A stretch of 64,000 nucleotides of DNA from positions 4,494 to 68,493 of the forward strand of contig NZ_NEUF01000186.1 in NCBI RefSeq assembly GCF_002910915.1, read 5' to 3'. Shown in pieces: positions 43,667 to 52,266 of the stretch. Origin of the DNA: Streptomyces sp. SM10. GTDB lineage: Bacteria; Actinomycetota; Actinomycetes; Streptomycetales; Streptomycetaceae. The notes beneath the pieces were generated by a model. The model had not been told where the DNA came from. It searched no databases and saw only the letters and a program-made list of their open reading frames with translations. The stretch's first letter is position 1. Each line of letters begins with the position of its first letter. Both the position numbers and the translations under genes were made by a program.

Positions 43667-44206
43667 ATGCCAGCTGAACAAATGGCCGACGGGGCCGGGA
43701 ACAGCGGCCGCACACCGCCCGCGCGGCCGCTGGACTCCGTCGACCGGGCCATCCTGCGCATCCTCCAGACGGACGGTCGCGCCTCGATACGCGCCGTCGC
43801 CGAACGCGTCCACGTCTCGCGGGCCAATGCGTACGCCCGCATCAACAGGCTCGTCGAGGACGGCGTGATCCGGGGTTTCAGCGCACGCGTCAATCACGAG
43901 CGGGCCGGGGAGGCAGCCTCCGCCTACATCACGCTCAAGATCGTCCAGAACTCCTGGCGCACCGTGCGGGAACAGCTCCAAGCCCTTCCGGGAGCCACCC
44001 ACATCGCCCTGGTCAGCGGAGACTTCGACGTCCTGCTCCTGGTGCACACCCCGGACAACCAGGCGCTGCGCGAGCTGGTCCTGACCAGGATCCAGGCGAT
44101 ACCCGAGGTGCTGTCGACCCGCACCCTGCTGGTGTTCGAGGAGACCGACCTGGGACCGCGCCAGGACCGCCCGGCCGATCTCGACCAGGACGCCACTCCC
44201 TGGTGA
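43667..44206 (+). CDS. bkdR: Lrp/AsnC family regulator (BkdR-like)
   Basis: Transcription factor of 179 residues. The N-terminal helix-turn-helix (about 25-80; ASIRAVAERVHVSRANAYARINRLVEDGVI) and the C-terminal RAM ligand domain (about 90-165; SGDFDVLLLVHTPDNQALRELVL) are both complete. The ATG at 43667 follows GGGAGG. It is divergent from bkdA2. In S. coelicolor the gene at this place regulates the bkd operon and responds to branched-chain amino acids; here the same role is inferred. Confidence 0.92.
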   Translation: MPAEQMADGAGNSGRTPPARPLDSVDRAILRILQTDGRASIRAVAERVHVSRANAYARINRLVEDGVIRGFSARVNHERAGEAASAYITLKIVQNSWRTVREQLQALPGATHIALVSGDFDVLLLVHTPDNQALRELVLTRIQAIPEVLSTRTLLVFEETDLGPRQDRPADLDQDATPW

Positions 44207-44262
44207 CGCGGCCCCCTGGGCCGCCGTGCAGAGGGCCAGGGGGTCGACGCCCCCGCCCCGGA

Positions 44263-44853
44263 TCAGCCGGCCCGCATCCCCTCGAAGGCGAGCTGGACGA
44301 CCGTGTCGGCGAGCTGGTCCGCCTCCGAGGAAGGCCCCGGCTGCGGCCGGTACCACTCGACCAGCGAGTTCACCATGCCGAAGAGCAGCCGGGTCGCCAG
44401 ACGTATGTCCACGTCGGCCCTCAGGTCGCCCTCCGCCACCGCGGCCTTGAGCAGCTCGGACACCCGCTGGTCGAACTCACGCCGCCGCTCCAGCGCCCAG
44501 CGCTCCGTCTTCGTGTTGCCGCGCACCCGCAGCAGCAGCGTGACGTACGGCAGCTCCGCCAGGAGCACCTCGACCGTGCGGCGCGTGACGTACTCGACCC
44601 GGGCGACCGCGCGCCCCTGCACCGCCCCCGTCTCGTCGAGGATGCCGAAGAGCCCGTCGAGCGCCCGGCTCACCGCCCGCCGCAGGAGTTCCTCCTTGCC
44701 CGCCACATGGTGGTAGATGGACGACTTGGAGATCCCTGCCGCCCTGGAGAGGTGCTCCATCGACGTGCCGTCGTAGCCGCGCTCGTTGAAGACACGGACC
44801 GCAACGGTGAGGAGTGTCTCCGGGGTGTACGTGTCCCGCTTGGCCGTGGTCAT
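44263..44853 (-). CDS. paaR: TetR family regulator (PaaR-like)
   Basis: Repressor of 196 residues. The N-terminal HTH (about 14-60; TSMEHLSRAAGISKSSIYHHVAGKEELL) is clear, and the rest is the helical ligand domain. It lies divergently next to paaN. Operators matching the reported Corynebacterium PaaR motif core occur in the shared promoter region, before paaA and near bkdA2. The likely inducer is phenylacetyl-CoA, as for PaaR proteins elsewhere; that is inference. Placing the start at 44853 gives MTTAKRDTYTPETL. Confidence 0.9.
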   Translation of the reverse strand: MTTAKRDTYTPETLLTVAVRVFNERGYDGTSMEHLSRAAGISKSSIYHHVAGKEELLRRAVSRALDGLFGILDETGAVQGRAVARVEYVTRRTVEVLLAELPYVTLLLRVRGNTKTERWALERRREFDQRVSELLKAAVAEGDLRADVDIRLATRLLFGMVNSLVEWYRPQPGPSSEADQLADTVVQLAFEGMRAG

Positions 44854-44875
44854 GACCGCGATCCTCCCCCATGAG

Positions 44876-44884
44876 TTGTCCACA
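44876..44884. other. DnaA-box-like nonamer (TTGTCCACA)
   Basis: Exact match to the preferred Streptomyces DnaA box TTGTCCACA, in the divergent paaR-paaN intergenic region. Confidence 0.55.
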
Positions 44885-44900
44885 GGTTCCTTGGGGCCCC

Positions 44901-44928
44901 TTGTCCCGACCGATCGTTCGGTTACTCT
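44901..44928 (+). promoter_or_regulatory. Probable paaN promoter with embedded operator
   Basis: A -35-like TTGTCC (44901-44906) and a -10-like TACTCT (44923-44928) are 16 bases apart. The palindromic operator ACCGATCGTTCGGT at 44909-44922 fills the spacer, so a bound repressor would block polymerase. Confidence 0.65.
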
Positions 44929-44976
44929 AACTCCGTCCGCACATCCCTGCCCGGCTCGACGAGGAGTTGGTCCGTC

Positions 44977-46677
44977 ATGGCCGCCGAGCTTTCCCCCGAG
45001 AAGCTGTCCGAGATCCACCGACCGACGCTCGACCAGGCCCTCGACGCGATCCGCACGCGCGCCTACTGGTCCCCGCACCCCGAGCACCCGAAGGCGTACG
45101 GCGAGGGAGGTCTCCCCGGCAGCCTCGGCGCGGCCGAGGGCAAGGCCGCGTTCGACGCCGTGCTCGGCACCCGGCTGGATCTCGGCCAGCCCGGTACCGA
45201 CGGCTGGACCGGCGGGGAGGTCTCGCCCTACGGTCCGGAGCTCGGCGTCGAGTATCCGCACGCCGACATGGACGTCCTGCTCCCCGCCATGAGCGCCGCG
45301 ATGGGCTCCTGGCGAGCGGCGGGGCCCGAGACGAGGGCCCTGGTCTGCCTGGAGATCCTCGCCCGGATCAGCGCCCGTACGCACGAACTGGCGCACGCGG
45401 TGATGCACACCAGCGGGCAGGCCTTCGTCATGGCCTTCCAGGCCGGCGGCCCGCATGCCCAGGACCGCGGCCTCGAAGCCGTGGCGTACGCCTACGAGGA
45501 ACAGACACGTACGCCCCGCAGCACCGACTGGTCGAAGCCCCAGGGCAAGCGCGACCCGCTGCGGCTCCACAAGACGTACACGGCGGCCGGGCGCGGAATC
45601 TCCCTGCTGATCGGCTGCAACACCTTCCCCACGTGGAACGGCTACCCGGGTCTCTTCGCCTCACTGGCCACCGGCAACCCCGTCCTGGTCAAGCCGCACC
45701 CGCGGGCCGTCCTACCGCTGGCGCTCACCGTCCAGCTGGCCCGCGAGGCTCTGTCCGAGGCGGGTTTCGACCCGAACCTCGTCGCGCTGGCGGCCGAGCA
45801 GCCCGGCGAAGGCATCGCCAAGACTCTGGCGGTGCGCCCCGAAATCAAGATCATCGACTACACGGGGTCCACCGCCTTCGGCGACTGGCTGGAGACCAAC
45901 GCCCGGCAGGCCCAGGTCTACACCGAGAAGGCCGGCGTCAACACGATCGTCCTCGACTCCACCGACAACTACCGGGGCATGCTCTCCAACCTGGCCTTCT
46001 CGCTCTCCCTCTACAGCGGCCAGATGTGCACCACCCCGCAGAATCTGCTCATCCCCCGCGACGGCATCGCGACCGACGCGGGTGCGAAGTCCTACGAGGA
46101 GGTGGTGGCGGACATCGCCGAGGCGGTGGACGGACTCCTCGGCGACGACGCCCGGGCCAACGGACTGCTCGGCGCGCTGGTGAACGCCGACGTGAAGGCC
46201 AGGCTGGAGGGCGCGGCAGCGCTGGGCGAGGTGGCACTCGCCTCGCGTCCGGTGGCCAACCCCGACTTCCCCGACGCCGTGGTCCGTACGCCGGTCCTGG
46301 TGAAACTCGACGGCTCCAAGCCCGACGACGGGGCGGCCTACCTCTCGGAGTGCTTCGGCCCGGTCTCGTTCGCGGTGGCCGTCGACTCGACCGGTGACGC
46401 CTTGGACCTCCTGCGCCGCACGGTCCGCGAGAAGGGTGCGATGACGGTCGGCGCGTACACCACCTCTCCGGAGGTGGAGAGCGCGGTGGAGGACGTCTGC
46501 TTCGACGAATCGGCTCAGCTCTCGCTGAACCTCACCGGCGGCGTGTTCGTCAACCAGACGGCGGCCTTCTCCGACTTCCACGGTTCGGGAGGCAATCCGG
46601 CGGCCAACGCGGCACTCTGCGACGGAGCCTTCGTGTCCAACCGCTTCCGGGTGGTGGAGGTCCGCCGCCAGGCCTGA
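44977..46677 (+). CDS. paaN: Phenylacetate degradation protein PaaN (aldehyde dehydrogenase fold)
   Basis: Enzyme of 566 residues with the aldehyde-dehydrogenase fold. The NAD-binding part has LIGCNTFPTWNGYPGLFASLATGNPVLVKPHP (about 210), and the catalytic cysteine is in SGQMCTTPQNLLIP (about 350). It is thought to oxidise the ring-opened aldehyde intermediate after the epoxidase step. It has no hydratase domain, so it is the actinobacterial single-domain form rather than the fused PaaZ. The ATG follows GAGGAG. It stands alone behind an operator-bearing promoter, about 3 kb from paaABCDE. Confidence 0.92.
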   Translation: MAAELSPEKLSEIHRPTLDQALDAIRTRAYWSPHPEHPKAYGEGGLPGSLGAAEGKAAFDAVLGTRLDLGQPGTDGWTGGEVSPYGPELGVEYPHADMDVLLPAMSAAMGSWRAAGPETRALVCLEILARISARTHELAHAVMHTSGQAFVMAFQAGGPHAQDRGLEAVAYAYEEQTRTPRSTDWSKPQGKRDPLRLHKTYTAAGRGISLLIGCNTFPTWNGYPGLFASLATGNPVLVKPHPRAVLPLALTVQLAREALSEAGFDPNLVALAAEQPGEGIAKTLAVRPEIKIIDYTGSTAFGDWLETNARQAQVYTEKAGVNTIVLDSTDNYRGMLSNLAFSLSLYSGQMCTTPQNLLIPRDGIATDAGAKSYEEVVADIAEAVDGLLGDDARANGLLGALVNADVKARLEGAAALGEVALASRPVANPDFPDAVVRTPVLVKLDGSKPDDGAAYLSECFGPVSFAVAVDSTGDALDLLRRTVREKGAMTVGAYTTSPEVESAVEDVCFDESAQLSLNLTGGVFVNQTAAFSDFHGSGGNPAANAALCDGAFVSNRFRVVEVRRQA

Positions 46678-46707
46678 GCGAGCACCCGGCCGGCGGGCCG
46701 TGGGCAT

Positions 46708-46735
46708 CCGGTGGAGCGGGCATCCGCTCCACCGG
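46708..46735. terminator. Bidirectional terminator between paaN and the SpoU methylase
   Basis: A perfect 12-bp stem (46708-46719 with 46724-46735) with a 4-base loop lies between two convergent genes. Confidence 0.88.
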
Positions 46736-46750
46736 TCACCCGGTCACCGC

Positions 46751-47458
46751 TCATTCGCCGAGCGGCTCCGGGATGTCGGCATGCCTCTGTACCCATGCGT
46801 GCATGGCGATGGCGGCTGCCGCACCGGCGTTGATCGACCGCGTCGAACCGAATTGCGCGATCGAGCACACCATCGATGCGTGCTTGCGCGCCTCCTCCGT
46901 CAGACCCGGGCCCTCCTGCCCGAACAGCAGCACACACCGGCGCGGCAGCTCCGTCCGCTCCAGCGCCACGGCGCCGGGAAGATTGTCGATCCCGATGATC
47001 GGCAGTCCCTCGGCCTCCGCCCAGGCGGTCAGGTCCGCCGTGTCCGGGTGGTGCCGCACATGCTGGTAGCGGTCGGTGACCATCGCGCCCCGCCGGTTCC
47101 ACCGCCGCCGCCCCACGATGTGGATCTCCTTCGCGAGGAAGGCGTTGGCGGTGCGCACCACCGAGCCGATGTTGAAGTCGTGGCCCCAGTTCTCCACCGC
47201 CACGTGGAAGTCGTGGCGCCGCAGATCGAGATCCGCGACGATCGCCTCCCTCGTCCAGTACCGGTAGGCGTCGCCCACGTTGCGCCGGTCCCCCTGGGCG
47301 AGGAGCTCGGGGTCGTAGCGCTCCCCCTGGGGCCAGGGCAGCGGATGCGGCCCGACGCCGATCACGGCGCCGTAGCCGTCGTCGTACTGGATCGGTTCCG
47401 CGGACGGATCGGGCTCCGCCGCCGGGGGCTCTTCTGTACTGCCGGTCTCGCTGGTCAC
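46751..47458 (-). CDS. TrmH/SpoU family RNA methyltransferase
   Basis: SPOUT-class enzyme of about 235 residues that methylates ribose 2'-OH in tRNA or rRNA. The knot region has LLFGQEGPGLTEEA, and SIAQFGSTRSINAGAAAAIAMHAW is the third SPOUT motif. A Pro/Ser-rich 20-residue leader precedes the fold. The GTG at 47458 overlaps the stop of the upstream HTTM gene by four bases. The exact RNA target is not visible. Confidence 0.93.
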   Translation of the reverse strand: MTSETGSTEEPPAAEPDPSAEPIQYDDGYGAVIGVGPHPLPWPQGERYDPELLAQGDRRNVGDAYRYWTREAIVADLDLRRHDFHVAVENWGHDFNIGSVVRTANAFLAKEIHIVGRRRWNRRGAMVTDRYQHVRHHPDTADLTAWAEAEGLPIIGIDNLPGAVALERTELPRRCVLLFGQEGPGLTEEARKHASMVCSIAQFGSTRSINAGAAAAIAMHAWVQRHADIPEPLGE

Positions 47459-48726
47459 CCGACGAGCGTATGGCCACGGCCGCCGTCGCCGCGCGGGACC
47501 TCCTCGCCCTCCGGCTCCGCCCGGCGCTGACGGGGCAGTCTGAGCCGGCCGGTGGTGCGGGAGAAGAACCGCCGCCTGCCGAGCTTCACCGCGTTGCCCA
47601 GCCACAGGAGGAAGACCGTCGGCAGGAAGACGGCGTCCGCGGCGATCATCGCCATGGAGAAGAAGGGCAGCCCCAGCAGGACGGAGATCCCGGCGTGCTC
47701 ACCGATCATGAGGACCAGCAGGACGTTCTTGACCCGGCGGTTGAACAGGGTGAAGGGGAAGGCGACCTGCGCGACGACCGTGACGTACGTGACCACCATG
47801 ACGACCAGCGCACTGGACGCGACGAACCCGGACAGCTCGGGCCACGGGGCGAAGTAGTCCAGTTTGAGCGGGTAGTAGATCGCGGTACCGTCCTGCCAGC
47901 GGGAGCCCTGGATCTTGTACCAGCCGGCCGTTGCGTAGATCAGGCAGACCTCGGCCATGATCACGGCGAGCGCCGCGTTGTGGGCGAGGTTGGCGAGGAC
48001 GTCGAAGAGGGCGCGCAGCTCATGGTCCGGCGCGTACCGGTTCACGGCCCACCAGGCGCCGTTGCCCAGCCACAGCACCCACAGGAGGGCCGGCAGCCAC
48101 CAGGTGCCGCCGAGCCCGCCCATGAGGCCGGCAGTCAGGAGGAAGCAGCCGAGGACCGCCCACAGGGCGGGCCCTGCGAGGTCACGAGCGGGTCGCCCCC
48201 CCTCCGCATGGCGTACGGCGTCCCGGGCCGCACGACGCGCGTCGAGGGACCAGACCCGCGAGCAGCGCGTCAGCACCAGGTAGACCGCCATCAGATGGAT
48301 GACGTTGTCGCCGCCGTCGCCCATGAAGATGCTGCGGTTCTGCAGGGAGAGCACGCCGGCCATGAACAGCACGGACGTCGCCCGGGTGCGCCAGCCGGCC
48401 ATCAGCAGCGCCGCCGACACCAGCGTGAGCGCGTACACGATCTCGAACCAGAACGCGCTGTCCGACCACATCAGGACGGTGAACGAGTCGTTGTTGGTGA
48501 TGAGCCGGCGCGCCATGTCCCAGCCCCACGGGCCGTCGGGGCCGTACAACTCGTGGCGGTGCGGCAACTCGCGCAGCAGGAACAGCAGAGAGGTGGCGGA
48601 GACACCGATCCGCACGACAGCGCTCTGATAGGCCCCCAGTGGCGACGCGGTGACGCGCTGGACGGCACGGGCGAGCGACTGGCCGGAGGTCGCCACGCCC
48701 CTGCGAACGGGAGCAGGGGTGGTCAT
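47455..48726 (-). CDS. HTTM-domain membrane protein (gamma-carboxylase-like)
   Basis: Polytopic membrane protein of 423 residues with about nine hydrophobic segments, in the HTTM family of vitamin K-dependent gamma-carboxylase-like proteins. Marker stretches are RELPHRHELYGPDGPWGWD, LSLQNRSIFMGDGGDNVIHLM and ATAGWYKIQGSRWQDGTA. The C-terminus is basic and cytosolic. Function in bacteria is unknown; the vertebrate enzyme carboxylates glutamate in secreted proteins. The ATG overlaps the DUF5819 stop by four bases. Confidence 0.9.
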   Translation of the reverse strand: MTTPAPVRRGVATSGQSLARAVQRVTASPLGAYQSAVVRIGVSATSLLFLLRELPHRHELYGPDGPWGWDMARRLITNNDSFTVLMWSDSAFWFEIVYALTLVSAALLMAGWRTRATSVLFMAGVLSLQNRSIFMGDGGDNVIHLMAVYLVLTRCSRVWSLDARRAARDAVRHAEGGRPARDLAGPALWAVLGCFLLTAGLMGGLGGTWWLPALLWVLWLGNGAWWAVNRYAPDHELRALFDVLANLAHNAALAVIMAEVCLIYATAGWYKIQGSRWQDGTAIYYPLKLDYFAPWPELSGFVASSALVVMVVTYVTVVAQVAFPFTLFNRRVKNVLLVLMIGEHAGISVLLGLPFFSMAMIAADAVFLPTVFLLWLGNAVKLGRRRFFSRTTGRLRLPRQRRAEPEGEEVPRGDGGRGHTLVG

Positions 48727-49670
48727 CGGTCCGCCCTCCGGGCCTGAGGCTCCTGATCCGCGGGATCCGTCCCGGGGAGGTCGGACGGGGTGACGGTCCA
48801 CCACGGGAGCTCCCGGTACTTCGGCTCGGTGCTGATCTTCTCGTCGCTCCACGGCGGCGCACCGACGGCGCGGACGACCGACCTCACCTGGATGCGCTCG
48901 ACCTTTCCGCCGTATCCGTGCTCGTCCAGGCGCAGCATGACGATGCGGCGGATGTAGCGCTCGGACAGCTCACCGCGCAGGCCGTTGGGGCGGTTCTCGT
49001 CGTCGTGGGACCCGGTGAAGAAGTCCCAGGCACGGCGCAGCTCGTTCTGGTCGACGTGGCTGGGGAGGGGGTTGCCGCGTATCGCCTCGCCGTCGTCACG
49101 CGAGAGGTTCATCCAGTGCGTGATGCTGCTGCCGTCGGCACCGTTGTCGGCCAGCTCCGCCCGGACGTGCACCGAGATGTTCTGCTGGAGCGGATTGGGG
49201 GCGAACAGCTTCCAGTTCTGCTCGAACTCGGGATAGACCCAGCGGTCGACCACGTCACCGTGCTGCTTCGTCAAGGTGTTGGACGGCGCCACATGCAGAA
49301 AGATCATGGATATGTGCGCGCACGCCAGCAGCCCCAGGACGGACAGCGCGAGCGCCGCGACGACCTGGTACGGAAACGGGAGCGCGGCCATACCGCCGGC
49401 CGGACGAGGCGCGAAGGCCCCGGACGCGGTGTCAGGCGTCGGCGGCGCGGCGTCCGGCGTCGCGGCGTCCGGGCTCGCGGCGTCCGGGCTCGCGGCGTCC
49501 GGGCGGACGGGGTGGTCCGCACCGGTCCTCGGTATCGCCGCGGGTGCGTCCTCCGCGTCGTGATCCGCGACCGGGCCGTTCGTCACGCCGGACCAGGAAA
49601 GCTTCTTCTCGTTTCCGGTGCGCCCACCGCGGTCCGCGTCCATCCCGCCCCGATCACCGTCGATCACCAC
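48723..49670 (-). CDS. DUF5819 membrane-anchored protein
   Basis: Protein of about 315 residues: a disordered N-terminus, one membrane helix (about 97-118, YQVVAALALSVLGLLACAHISMIFLHV) and a C-terminal extracytoplasmic domain rich in charged residues (from WVYPEFEQNWKLFAPNPLQ). That matches DUF5819, a family normally found next to HTTM genes. The N-terminal part includes a Pro-Asp-Ala-Ala repeat encoded by three or more 15-bp units (about 49446-49505). The start at 49670 is uncertain; an ATG at 49643 is an alternative. Function unknown, probably a partner of the HTTM protein. Confidence 0.87.
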   Translation of the reverse strand: MVIDGDRGGMDADRGGRTGNEKKLSWSGVTNGPVADHDAEDAPAAIPRTGADHPVRPDAASPDAASPDAATPDAAPPTPDTASGAFAPRPAGGMAALPFPYQVVAALALSVLGLLACAHISMIFLHVAPSNTLTKQHGDVVDRWVYPEFEQNWKLFAPNPLQQNISVHVRAELADNGADGSSITHWMNLSRDDGEAIRGNPLPSHVDQNELRRAWDFFTGSHDDENRPNGLRGELSERYIRRIVMLRLDEHGYGGKVERIQVRSVVRAVGAPPWSDEKISTEPKYRELPWWTVTPSDLPGTDPADQEPQARRADR

Positions 49671-49674
49671 TCAG

Positions 49675-49683
49675 TTATCCACA
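49675..49683. other. DnaA-box-like nonamer (TTATCCACA)
   Basis: Matches the E. coli consensus DnaA box, upstream of paaA and only four bases before a TTGACA -35-like element (49687-49692). Confidence 0.5.
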
Positions 49684-49686
49684 GGG

Positions 49687-49742
49687 TTGACACCCTACGG
49701 GCCTCCGACCCACCATTGAAGTCAATGAACCGAACGATCGGT
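49687..49742 (+). promoter_or_regulatory. paaABCDE promoter region with operator
   Basis: TTGACA (49687-49692) is a good -35; the matching -10 is weak (around 49711-49716). The operator ACCGAACGATCGGT at 49729-49742 is the exact reverse complement of the paaN operator. It lies 17 bases before the paaA ATG, where a repressor would block transcript start or elongation. Confidence 0.7.
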
Positions 49743-49758
49743 CGGTAGGGAGCCCGGG

Positions 49759-50787
49759 ATGGCGGCAGTGACTGCGGACCAGACGACGCAGAGGACGGCA
49801 GGCGCGGCGGACGAAGCGGACGCGGAGCGCCAGGCGGCGTTCGACGCCGCGGTGGCCGCGGACGACCGGATCGAGCCGCGCGACTGGATGCCCGAGGCCT
49901 ACCGGGCCTCGCTGGTCCGCCAGATGGCCCAGCACGCTCATTCCGAGATCATCGGCATGCAGCCGGAGGCCAACTGGATCTCACGGGCACCCTCGCTGCG
50001 CCGCAAGGCGATCCTGATGGCGAAGGTGCAGGACGAGGCGGGACACGGCCTCTACCTGTACAGCGCGGCGGAGACGCTGGGGACCAGCCGCGAGGAGCTG
50101 CTCGACAAGCTGCACGCGGGCCGCCAGCGCTATTCCTCGATCTTCAACTACCCCACGCTGACCTGGGCGGACGTCGGCGCGATCGGCTGGCTCGTGGACG
50201 GCGCCGCGATCACCAACCAGGTGCCGCTCTGCCGCTGCTCCTACGGGCCGTACGCGCGGGCGATGGTCCGGATCTGCAAGGAGGAGTCCTTCCACCAGCG
50301 CCAGGGATACGAGCTGCTGCTCGCGCTCAGCCGGGGCACCTCCGCGCAGCACGAGATGGCGCAGGACGCGGTGAACCGCTGGTGGTGGCCGTCCCTGATG
50401 ATGTTCGGTCCGCCTGACGACTCCTCGGCGCACTCGACCCAGTCGATGGCCTGGAAGATCAAGCGGCACTCCAACGACGAGCTGCGTCGCAGGTTCGTCG
50501 ACATCTGTGTCCCGCAGGCAGAAGCACTGGGGCTCACGCTCCCGGACCCCGACATCCGGTGGAACGAGGAGCTCGGCCAGCACGACTACGGGGCGATCGA
50601 CTGGACGGAGTTCCAGGAGGTCCTCAAGGGCAACGGCCCCTGCAACGAAGAGCGGCTCACCCAGCGGCGCACGGCCCACGAAGAAGGCGCCTGGGTCCGC
50701 GACGCGGCGGCGGCCTACGCAGACAAGCACGCGGTGCGACCCGGCACAGCCGAGGCGGCCGCCCAGCCCATGGAGGCGACCGCATGA
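49759..50787 (+). CDS. paaA: Phenylacetyl-CoA 1,2-epoxidase catalytic subunit PaaA
   Basis: Di-iron oxygenase subunit of 342 residues. Ferritin-like helices carry metal-binding glutamates and histidines, for example [16 protein letters not shown] (about residue 92) and [13 protein letters not shown] (about 178). It epoxidises phenylacetyl-CoA with O2 in the PaaABCE complex. First gene of the five-gene paa operon, followed by paaB with a four-base overlap. Confidence 0.97.
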   Translation: MAAVTADQTTQRTAGAADEADAERQAAFDAAVAADDRIEPRDWMPEAYRASLVRQMAQHAHSEIIGMQPEANWISRAPSLRRKAILMAKVQDEAGHGLYLYSAAETLGTSREELLDKLHAGRQRYSSIFNYPTLTWADVGAIGWLVDGAAITNQVPLCRCSYGPYARAMVRICKEESFHQRQGYELLLALSRGTSAQHEMAQDAVNRWWWPSLMMFGPPDDSSAHSTQSMAWKIKRHSNDELRRRFVDICVPQAEALGLTLPDPDIRWNEELGQHDYGAIDWTEFQEVLKGNGPCNEERLTQRRTAHEEGAWVRDAAAAYADKHAVRPGTAEAAAQPMEATA

Positions 50788-51074
50788 GCAGCTCGACCGA
50801 CTGGCCGTTGTGGGAGGTGTTCGTGCGCTCCCGGCGCGGACTGTCCCACACCCACGCGGGCAGCCTGCACGCACCGGACGCCGAGATGGCCCTGCGCAAC
50901 GCCCGCGATCTGTACACACGCCGCTCGGAGGGCGTCTCCCTCTGGGTGGTTCCCTCGACAGCGGTCACGGCCTCCTCGCCGGACGAGAAGGACTCGTTCT
51001 TCGAGCCTGCCGGGGACAAGCCCTACCGCCACCCCACGTTCTACGAGATCCCGGACGGGGTGAAGCACCTGTGA
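50784..51074 (+). CDS. paaB: Phenylacetyl-CoA epoxidase subunit PaaB
   Basis: Small bridging subunit of 96 residues with the family stretch [31 protein letters not shown]. It links PaaA-PaaC dimers to each other. ATG overlaps the paaA stop, and its own stop overlaps the paaC GTG, so expression is tightly coupled. Confidence 0.96.
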   Translation: MSSSTDWPLWEVFVRSRRGLSHTHAGSLHAPDAEMALRNARDLYTRRSEGVSLWVVPSTAVTASSPDEKDSFFEPAGDKPYRHPTFYEIPDGVKHL

Positions 51075-51772
51075 CCGCGGCCCTCGCCCTCGGCGACGAC
51101 GCGCTGGTGCTCTCGCACCGGCTGGGGGAGTGGGCGGGCCACGCCCCGGTCCTGGAGGAGGAGGTCGCCCTCGCCAACATCGCGCTGGACCTGCTGGGAC
51201 AGGCCAGGATGCTGCTCTCGTTCGTCGGGGACGAGGACCAGCTGGCCTACCTCCGCGAGGAGCGGGCCTTCCGCAACGTCCAGCTCGTGGAGCAGCCCAA
51301 CGGCGACTTCGCCCAGACCATCGCCCGGCAGCTCTACTTCTCCGTCTACCAGCACCTGCTGTACGACGCGCTGGCCGCCGGTGAGGGCGAGTTCGCGGAT
51401 CTCGCGGCCAAGGCCGTCAAGGAGGTCGCCTACCACCGCGACCACGCGGAGCAGTGGGTCCTGCGACTCGGGGACGGCACCGCGGAGAGCCATGAGCGCA
51501 TGCAGCGTGCGCTGGACGCGCTGTGGCGCTTCACAGGCGAGCTGTTCGAGCCCGTCGAGGGGGTCGACGTAGACCGGGACGCCCTGCGCGACGGCTGGCT
51601 GGCCGCCGTCGCCTCCGTGGTGGAGAGGGCCACCCTGACTCTCCCTTCAGGGCCGCAGTCCGGGGCATGGGCGGCCGGCGCGGGCCGGCAGGGCCTGCAC
51701 ACGGAGCCGTTCGGGCGGATGCTCGCCGAGATGCAGCACCTGCACCGCAGTCACCCGGGGGCGTCATGGTGA
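51071..51772 (+). CDS. paaC: Phenylacetyl-CoA epoxidase structural subunit PaaC
   Basis: Subunit of 233 residues with a ferritin-like fold (LGEWAGHAPVLEEEVALANIALDLLGQARMLL; VAYHRDHAEQWVLRLGDGT). It supports PaaA but lacks a full di-iron centre in studied enzymes. It is slightly shorter than the usual 245-250 residues. Starts at a GTG and overlaps paaB by four bases and paaD by seven. Confidence 0.96.
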   Translation: MTAALALGDDALVLSHRLGEWAGHAPVLEEEVALANIALDLLGQARMLLSFVGDEDQLAYLREERAFRNVQLVEQPNGDFAQTIARQLYFSVYQHLLYDALAAGEGEFADLAAKAVKEVAYHRDHAEQWVLRLGDGTAESHERMQRALDALWRFTGELFEPVEGVDVDRDALRDGWLAAVASVVERATLTLPSGPQSGAWAAGAGRQGLHTEPFGRMLAEMQHLHRSHPGASW

Positions 51773-52266
51773 CCACCGAGACCCCGCTGGAGGCGGAGCT
51801 CCACCGGCTGGCGGGCTCCGTGCCCGACCCCGAGCTCCCGGTCCTGACCCTGGACGAACTCGGAGTTCTCCGAGGCGTGCGGGCGGACGGCCCGAACAAG
51901 GTCACCGTGCAGCTCACTCCGACGTACACCGGCTGCCCGGCCATCGAGGCCATGTCCCACGACATCGAGCGTGTGCTGCACGACCACGGCGTCGCCGAGG
52001 TGTCCGTGGTCACGGTCCTCGCCCCGGCCTGGTCGACGGACGACATCAGCACCGAAGGCCGCCGCAAGCTCGAGGAGTTCGGCATAGCACCGCCCCGCCC
52101 GGGAAGCGGGCCGGAAGGGCCGGTGCCCCTGACCCTCTCCGTTCGCTGTCCGCACTGCGGTTCCACGGACACGGAGCTGCTCAGCCGCTTCTCCTCCACG
52201 GCGTGCAAGGCGCTGCGCCGCTGTGTGGCATGCCGCGAACCGTTCGACCACTTCAAGGAGTTGTAG
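51766..52266 (+). CDS. paaD: Phenylacetate degradation protein PaaD (FeS maturation)
   Basis: Protein of 166 residues: an N-terminal DUF59/MIP18-like domain (about 15-110, LPVLTLDELGVLRGV) and a C-terminal cysteine cluster (CPHCGSTDT, CKALRRCVACREPF). It is required for the epoxidase, probably for metal or Fe-S maturation of PaaE. The stop abuts the paaE ATG with no gap. Confidence 0.94.
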   Translation: MVTTETPLEAELHRLAGSVPDPELPVLTLDELGVLRGVRADGPNKVTVQLTPTYTGCPAIEAMSHDIERVLHDHGVAEVSVVTVLAPAWSTDDISTEGRRKLEEFGIAPPRPGSGPEGPVPLTLSVRCPHCGSTDTELLSRFSSTACKALRRCVACREPFDHFKEL

